From CAZXNF01 sp050741255 (GTDB lineage Bacteria; Pseudomonadota; Gammaproteobacteria; Burkholderiales; SG8-41), in assembly GCA_050741255.1 (NCBI GenBank), contig JBOIEQ010000168.1, positions 1-9,145 of the forward strand: a stretch of DNA of 9,145 nt, read 5' to 3'. A program made the translations under genes and the position numbers. The notes under the pieces were generated by a model. It ran no database searches and was not told the DNA's origin. It saw only the letters and a list, made by a program, of their open reading frames with translations. The stretch's first letter is position 1; each line of letters starts with the position of its first letter. Below are positions 6,139-9,145 of this stretch, piece by piece.

Positions 6139-6987
6139 ATGGCCCGTTTCGAGGGTACCGACGCCTATATCGCCACCGATGAACTGATGATGGCGGTGAA
6201 TGCCGCGCTCACACTGGAGCGGCCGCTCCTGATCAAGGGGGAGCCTGGCACGGGCAAGACCATGCTGGCGCTGGAGGTGGCGCGCGCGCTGGGACGCCCG
6301 CTGCACGAGTGGCACGTCAAGTCCACCACCAAGGCGCAGCACGGCCTGTACGAATACGACGCGGTGTCGCGCCTGCGCGACTCGCAACTGGGCGACCCCA
6401 GGGTCAAGGACATCGGCAACTACATCGTGCGCGGCATGCTGTGGAACGCCTTCGGCGCGGACGAGTCTTCGGTGCTGCTGATCGACGAGATCGACAAGGC
6501 CGATATCGAATTCCCGAACGACCTGCTGCGCGAACTCGACCGCATGGAGTTCTACGTCTACGAGACGCGCGAGCTGGTGAAGGCGAAGCACCGGCCGCTG
6601 GTGATCATCACCAGCAACAACGAGAAGGAACTGCCCGACGCCTTCCTGCGGCGCTGCTTCTTCCACTACATCCGCTTCCCCGACAAGGACACGATGCAGC
6701 GGATCGTCAACGTGCACTTCCCCAACATCAAGAAGACACTGCTGCGCGAGGCGATGGAGGTGTTCTTCGAGATCCGCGAGGTGCCGGGGCTGAAGAAGAA
6801 GCCTTCGACGTCCGAATTGCTCGACTGGCTGAAGCTGCTGATGGCGGAGGACATTTCGCCCGAGGCGCTGCACAGCCAGGACAGCCACAAGATCGTGCCG
6901 CCGCTGCATGGCGCGCTGCTGAAGAACGAGCAGGACGTGCACCTGTTCGAGCGGCTGGTGTTCATGCACCGGCGCAAGAGCCAGTGA
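6139..6987 (+). CDS. MoxR-family AAA+ ATPase
   Basis: A 282-residue AAA+ protein of the MoxR (CoxD-like) group. Walker A is GEPGTGKT at 34-41, Walker B is LLIDEID at 113-119, sensor 1 is ITSNNEKELPDAF at 157-169 (N160 or N161), and arginine-finger residues are R171/R172. A C-terminal lid carries KPSTSELLDWLKLL (221-234). MoxR proteins are chaperone-like ATPases that, with a VWA-domain partner, activate or insert cofactors into target enzymes in the cytoplasm. A matching VWA gene lies 500 bp downstream in the same orientation. The chosen ATG at 6139 has GGAG six bases upstream and begins MARFEGTDAYIATDELM, which I recognise as the normal family N terminus. An in-frame ATG at 6043 lies inside the previous gene and is unlikely. 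The target enzyme is not identified. CoxD of CO dehydrogenase maturation is a relative, but this looks like the widespread version not tied to cox genes. Confidence 0.92.
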   Translation: MARFEGTDAYIATDELMMAVNAALTLERPLLIKGEPGTGKTMLALEVARALGRPLHEWHVKSTTKAQHGLYEYDAVSRLRDSQLGDPRVKDIGNYIVRGMLWNAFGADESSVLLIDEIDKADIEFPNDLLRELDRMEFYVYETRELVKAKHRPLVIITSNNEKELPDAFLRRCFFHYIRFPDKDTMQRIVNVHFPNIKKTLLREAMEVFFEIREVPGLKKKPSTSELLDWLKLLMAEDISPEALHSQDSHKIVPPLHGALLKNEQDVHLFERLVFMHRRKSQ

Positions 6988-7014
6988 CCCGGTCGTTCGC
7001 CGGTGTGACGAGCG

Positions 7015-7035
7015 GGGGGCAACGCTGTTGACCCC
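7015..7035. other. Hairpin between convergent moxR-like and small exported-protein genes
   Basis: GGGG-G-CAAC (7015-7023) pairs with GTTG-A-CCCC (7027-7035) around a GCT loop: eight base pairs and one G/A mismatch. It lies in the 73-bp gap where two genes converge, the usual place for a bidirectional terminator. Neither strand has a U tract after it, so the role is tentative. Confidence 0.3.
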
Positions 7036-7060
7036 ACGCCATGCACGCTCTGCGGTGCGA

Positions 7061-7348
7061 TCAGTGATGATGGTGCTTGTGCCAGCCCTTATGGCGGCCC
7101 GGGCGGGATTGGACCATGGGCGCGTAGTCGTAGTAATAGGGGCGCGGCGCGTAATGCACGCGGGGGGGCAGTGCGTAGTACACCGGCGCCGGCGCATAGA
7201 TCACCGGGGGCGGCACGTAAACGTCGTAGACCGGTGCGCCCACGTAAATTCCGAAGCTGACATTCGGACCGGCGACGGCCGGTGCGCTGAGCCCTGCCAG
7301 CGCCAGGCCGGTCACGCCGAGCGCTGCAATCCACTGAGTCTTTTTCAT
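7061..7348 (-). CDS. Small exported Tyr/Pro-rich protein with histidine-rich C terminus, unknown function
   Basis: A 95-residue protein. ATG at 7348 follows AGGAGA with about seven bases of spacing. The N terminus is a clear Sec signal peptide (MKKTQW, hydrophobic core, probable cleavage after SAPAVA near residue 26-27). The mature part of about 68 residues is low complexity: YVGAPVYDVYVPPPV, YAPAPVYYALPP and YAPRPYYYDYAP repeat a Y-x-P theme. It ends HKGWHKHHHH, with six histidines among the last ten residues. Similar short secreted Tyr/Pro-rich proteins are common in proteobacteria and mostly unnamed. The tail could bind Ni, Cu or Zn (inference). The gene lies on the opposite strand between the MoxR and VWA genes, converging on the first and diverging from the second. 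The open frame continues to 7594 over the VWA start; that extension is rejected because the signal peptide and ribosome binding site fix the start. The function is not recognised. Confidence 0.8.
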   Translation of the reverse strand: MKKTQWIAALGVTGLALAGLSAPAVAGPNVSFGIYVGAPVYDVYVPPPVIYAPAPVYYALPPRVHYAPRPYYYDYAPMVQSRPGRHKGWHKHHHH

Positions 7349-7379
7349 GTCCTGTCTCCTGATTGTCGGATGTGTCCTA

Positions 7380-7416
7380 CAACCGGCGTGCCCCGATGCA
7401 CAAACACGCCGGCTTG
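7380..7416. repeat. Inverted repeat in the spacer between the small exported-protein gene and the VWA gene
   Basis: CCGGCGTG (7383-7390) and CACGCCGG (7405-7412) are exact reverse complements separated by 14 bases. With one bulged base (C7413) the pairing extends to CAA/TTG, giving 11 pairs. It could be a regulator site or a leader hairpin for the small protein. The remaining spacer (7349-7487) also holds GTGTAACAC (7458-7466) and GTTAAC (7470-7475), but no clear promoter. Confidence 0.4.
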
Positions 7417-7487
7417 CATGTATGACTCCGCGTCCGCATCCGGGTATCCCCGCGCGGGTGTAACACTTTGTTAACGGACGCCTGCCG

Positions 7488-8672
7488 ATGCTGATCGAGT
7501 TTTTCCTGAAGCTGAAGGACGGCGGCCTGCCGGTCTCGGTCAAGGAGTACCTGACGCTCATCGAGGCGCTCGACAGGAAGGTCGCCAGCGGCAACGTGGA
7601 CGACTTCTACCATCTGTCGCGCGCGGCGCTGGTCAAGGACGAGAAGAACTACGACAAGTTCGACCGCATCTTCGGCGCCTACTTCAAGGGCATCCTTGAT
7701 CTGCCGGAAGGCGCGCTCGCGGAGATCCCCGAGGAGTGGCTGCGCAAGCTCGCCGAAAAGACGCTGTCCGAAGAGGACAGGAAGCTGATCGAGTCGCTCG
7801 GCGGCTGGGACAAGCTGATGGAGACGCTGAAAAAGCGCCTGGAGGAGCAGAAGGGCCGCCACCAGGGCGGCTCCAAGTGGATCGGCACCGCGGGCACCAG
7901 CCCCTTCGGCGCCTATGGCTACAACCCGGAAGGCGTGCGTATCGGCCAGAAGGAATCGCGCCACCGCCGGGCGGTGAAAGTCTGGGACCAGCGCGACTTC
8001 AAGAACCTGGCGGACGACGTCGAACTCGGCACGCGCAACATGAAGGTTGCTCTCCGGCGGCTGCGGCGCTTCGCGCGTGACGGCGCGGCGGAGGAACTGG
8101 ACCTCGACGACACGATCCGTTCTACGGCGCGCAACGCCGGCTGGCTCGACATCAAGATGGTGCCCGAGCGGCACAACGCGGTGAAGGTGCTGATCTTCTT
8201 CGACATCGGCGGCTCGATGGACGATCACATCGCGGTCTGCGAACAACTGTTTTCCGCGGCCAAGACCGAGTTCAAGCACCTGGAATACTTCTACTTCCAC
8301 AACTTCCTCTACGAGCGCGTGTGGAAAGACAACCGGCGGCGTTCGGCGGAGAAAATGTCCACCTGGCAGCTCCTCCACACCTATCCGCACGACTACAAGG
8401 TGATCTTCGTCGGCGACGCGACCATGAGCCCCTACGAGATCACCTATCCCGGGGGCAGCGTCGAGCACATGAACGAGGAACCGGGCGCGGTGTGGATGCA
8501 GCGCGTGATGAGCGTCTACAGCAACCTGATCTGGCTCAACCCGCAGCCCGAGGCGGTGTGGAACTACCACGAGTCCATCCGGGTGACGAAGGAGATCGTC
8601 GGGGAGCGGATGTTTCCGTTGACCATCGACGGGCTGGACCGCGGCATGCGGATGCTGACGAAGGGGCGGTAA
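7488..8672 (+). CDS. VWA-domain protein, CoxE-like partner of the MoxR ATPase
   Basis: A 394-residue cytoplasmic protein with no signal peptide. Residues 1-120 are a mainly helical, charged N-terminal domain (MLIEFFLKLKDGGLPVSVKE...). Residues 125-155 form a Gly-rich linker. A basic stretch (about 156-200) leads into a C-terminal von Willebrand factor A domain (about 230-394). The metal-ion site reads IFFDIGGSMDDH (236-247): D239-x-G241-x-S243, not the canonical D-x-S-x-S. FVGDATMSPYEI (307-318) gives the later aspartate, D310. Proteins of this type pair with MoxR ATPases, acting as a substrate adaptor in enzyme maturation. Here the ATPase gene is 500 bp upstream with a reversed small gene between, so cotranscription is interrupted or passes antisense through that gene. 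ATG at 7488 starts the family-typical N terminus; the ribosome binding site is weak (GGA about nine bases upstream). A hydrolase gene follows after 37 bp. Confidence 0.9.
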   Translation: MLIEFFLKLKDGGLPVSVKEYLTLIEALDRKVASGNVDDFYHLSRAALVKDEKNYDKFDRIFGAYFKGILDLPEGALAEIPEEWLRKLAEKTLSEEDRKLIESLGGWDKLMETLKKRLEEQKGRHQGGSKWIGTAGTSPFGAYGYNPEGVRIGQKESRHRRAVKVWDQRDFKNLADDVELGTRNMKVALRRLRRFARDGAAEELDLDDTIRSTARNAGWLDIKMVPERHNAVKVLIFFDIGGSMDDHIAVCEQLFSAAKTEFKHLEYFYFHNFLYERVWKDNRRRSAEKMSTWQLLHTYPHDYKVIFVGDATMSPYEITYPGGSVEHMNEEPGAVWMQRVMSVYSNLIWLNPQPEAVWNYHESIRVTKEIVGERMFPLTIDGLDRGMRMLTKGR

Positions 8673-8709
8673 CGCCGGTTTTCTATTTCACCGTTCAAGG
8701 GAGAAGTTC

Positions 8710-9145
8710 ATGCGGCAAGCGACGCAAGGGTTCAAGCAGGGCGTGCTGAGGATGGTCGGGGTCTGCGGGCTTGCCGTATCGGCGCTGATACCGTTGCCGG
8801 TTCTGTCTGCCGATGAGTCGGCCGACGGCCCCCCGCAGGAAGTATTCCTGCCGAAGGCGCAGAAGGCCCCCGTCGTGGTTGTGCTTTCGGGGCAAACGGG
8901 GCCGGCCCATTATCGGCGCTACGCGGGCCAGTTGGCCGATCGCGGTTATTACACGGTTCTCATCGACGGCAAGGATATTCTCACCCGCCAGCAGGACGGC
9001 GCCAAAAACCTGCGCACCGTCATCGCCAAGGCGCAGGCCGCCGCGAACGCCACGCCCGGCAAGGTGGCGGTCATCGGGTTTTCACAGGGCGGCGGCGGCG
9101 TGCTCGCGCAAGCCGTTTCGATGTCTGACCTGATCAGAATGGCGG
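8710..9145 (+). CDS. Exported alpha/beta-hydrolase-like protein, 5' part (runs off right edge)
   Basis: There are 145 complete codons from ATG at 8710 to the window end, with no stop. AAGGGAGAAG lies just upstream of this ATG at good spacing. The N terminus has basic residues, then a hydrophobic stretch (residues 15-33) ending LPVLSA before DESADG, which reads as a Sec signal peptide or a membrane anchor. A hydrolase core follows: APVVVVLSGQTGPAHYRRYA (53-72), where strand beta-3 and the oxyanion region are expected, then a LADRGYYTVLIDG segment (75-87). The nucleophile elbow is VIGFSQGGGG (121-130) with S125 as the expected nucleophile (G-x-S-x-G). This order resembles dienelactone hydrolase-like or other small esterases. 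The acid and histidine of the triad lie beyond the window. The substrate is unknown. It follows the VWA gene by 37 bp in the same direction and may share its transcript. Confidence 0.8.
   Translation, partial: MRQATQGFKQGVLRMVGVCGLAVSALIPLPVLSADESADGPPQEVFLPKAQKAPVVVVLSGQTGPAHYRRYAGQLADRGYYTVLIDGKDILTRQQDGAKNLRTVIAKAQAAANATPGKVAVIGFSQGGGGVLAQAVSMSDLIRMA

Noticed and set aside
7061..7090. HHHH end of the small protein as a cloning-vector His tag
   Set aside because: The histidines are interspersed (HKGWHKHHHH), use mixed CAC/CAT codons and lie in native-looking sequence with no vector elements around.
7349..7594. N-terminal extension of the small exported protein to 177 residues
   Set aside because: It runs antisense over the VWA start. 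The internal ATG at 7348 has a good ribosome binding site and starts a clean signal peptide.
7377..8570. 397-codon minus-strand frame opposite the VWA gene
   Set aside because: It is a shadow of the conserved VWA coding frame, with no domain recognised.
8695..9133. Short frames on both strands over the right end (for example 8695-8910 minus, 8813-9133 plus)
   Set aside because: The frame starting at 8710 has a ribosome binding site, signal peptide and GFSQGG nucleophile motif; the others are shadows.

Overview
The window is about 9.1 kb of GC-rich, densely coding DNA. Its G/C-ending codons, a TAXI-type TRAP transporter, a GlxR/Hyi pair and a MoxR-VWA gene pair suggest a betaproteobacterium (Burkholderiales-like). 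That assignment is inferred from gene style, since no rRNA or other marker is present. I see no tRNA, rRNA, CRISPR array, insertion sequence or phage gene. No stretch longer than 300 bases lacks a gene.

Left half (1-5431): the 3' part of a LysR-type regulator (+) runs in from the left edge and overlaps, tail to tail, the last gene of a minus-strand cluster. Read in its own direction, that cluster is hydroxypyruvate isomerase (hyi), a TAXI-family periplasmic receptor, a fused 4TM/12TM TRAP permease, and tartronate semialdehyde reductase (glxR). The two enzymes are consecutive steps: hydroxypyruvate <-> tartronate semialdehyde -> D-glycerate. The transporter therefore probably imports a small 2- or 3-carbon oxidised acid, or a precursor of one, that feeds this route. 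Glyoxylate carboligase is not in the window. A strong GC hairpin followed by five Us (minus-strand RNA) lies between receptor and permease and looks like an attenuator that makes more receptor than permease. The permease appears to start at TTG behind a good ribosome binding site.

Centre (5432-6987): a 70-bp divergent spacer with a palindromic ATTATAAT separates hyi from a MobA/MocA-like nucleotidyltransferase (+). This is followed 61 bp later by a MoxR-family AAA+ ATPase (+).

Right half (6988-9145): a VWA-domain protein (CoxE-like, +) is the expected partner of the MoxR ATPase. The two are separated by an opposite-strand gene for a 95-residue exported Tyr/Pro-rich protein with a histidine-rich tail. 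After the VWA gene, a secreted alpha/beta-hydrolase-like protein begins and runs off the right edge. MoxR and VWA proteins generally act together as a chaperone-like pair that matures or activates a target enzyme. The neighbouring MocA-like gene hints at a molybdenum hydroxylase as the target, but no such enzyme is visible here.

No clearly novel system is evident. The points most worth following up are the substrate of the Hyi/GlxR-linked TRAP transporter, the internal attenuator, and the His-tailed protein inserted into the MoxR-VWA pair.
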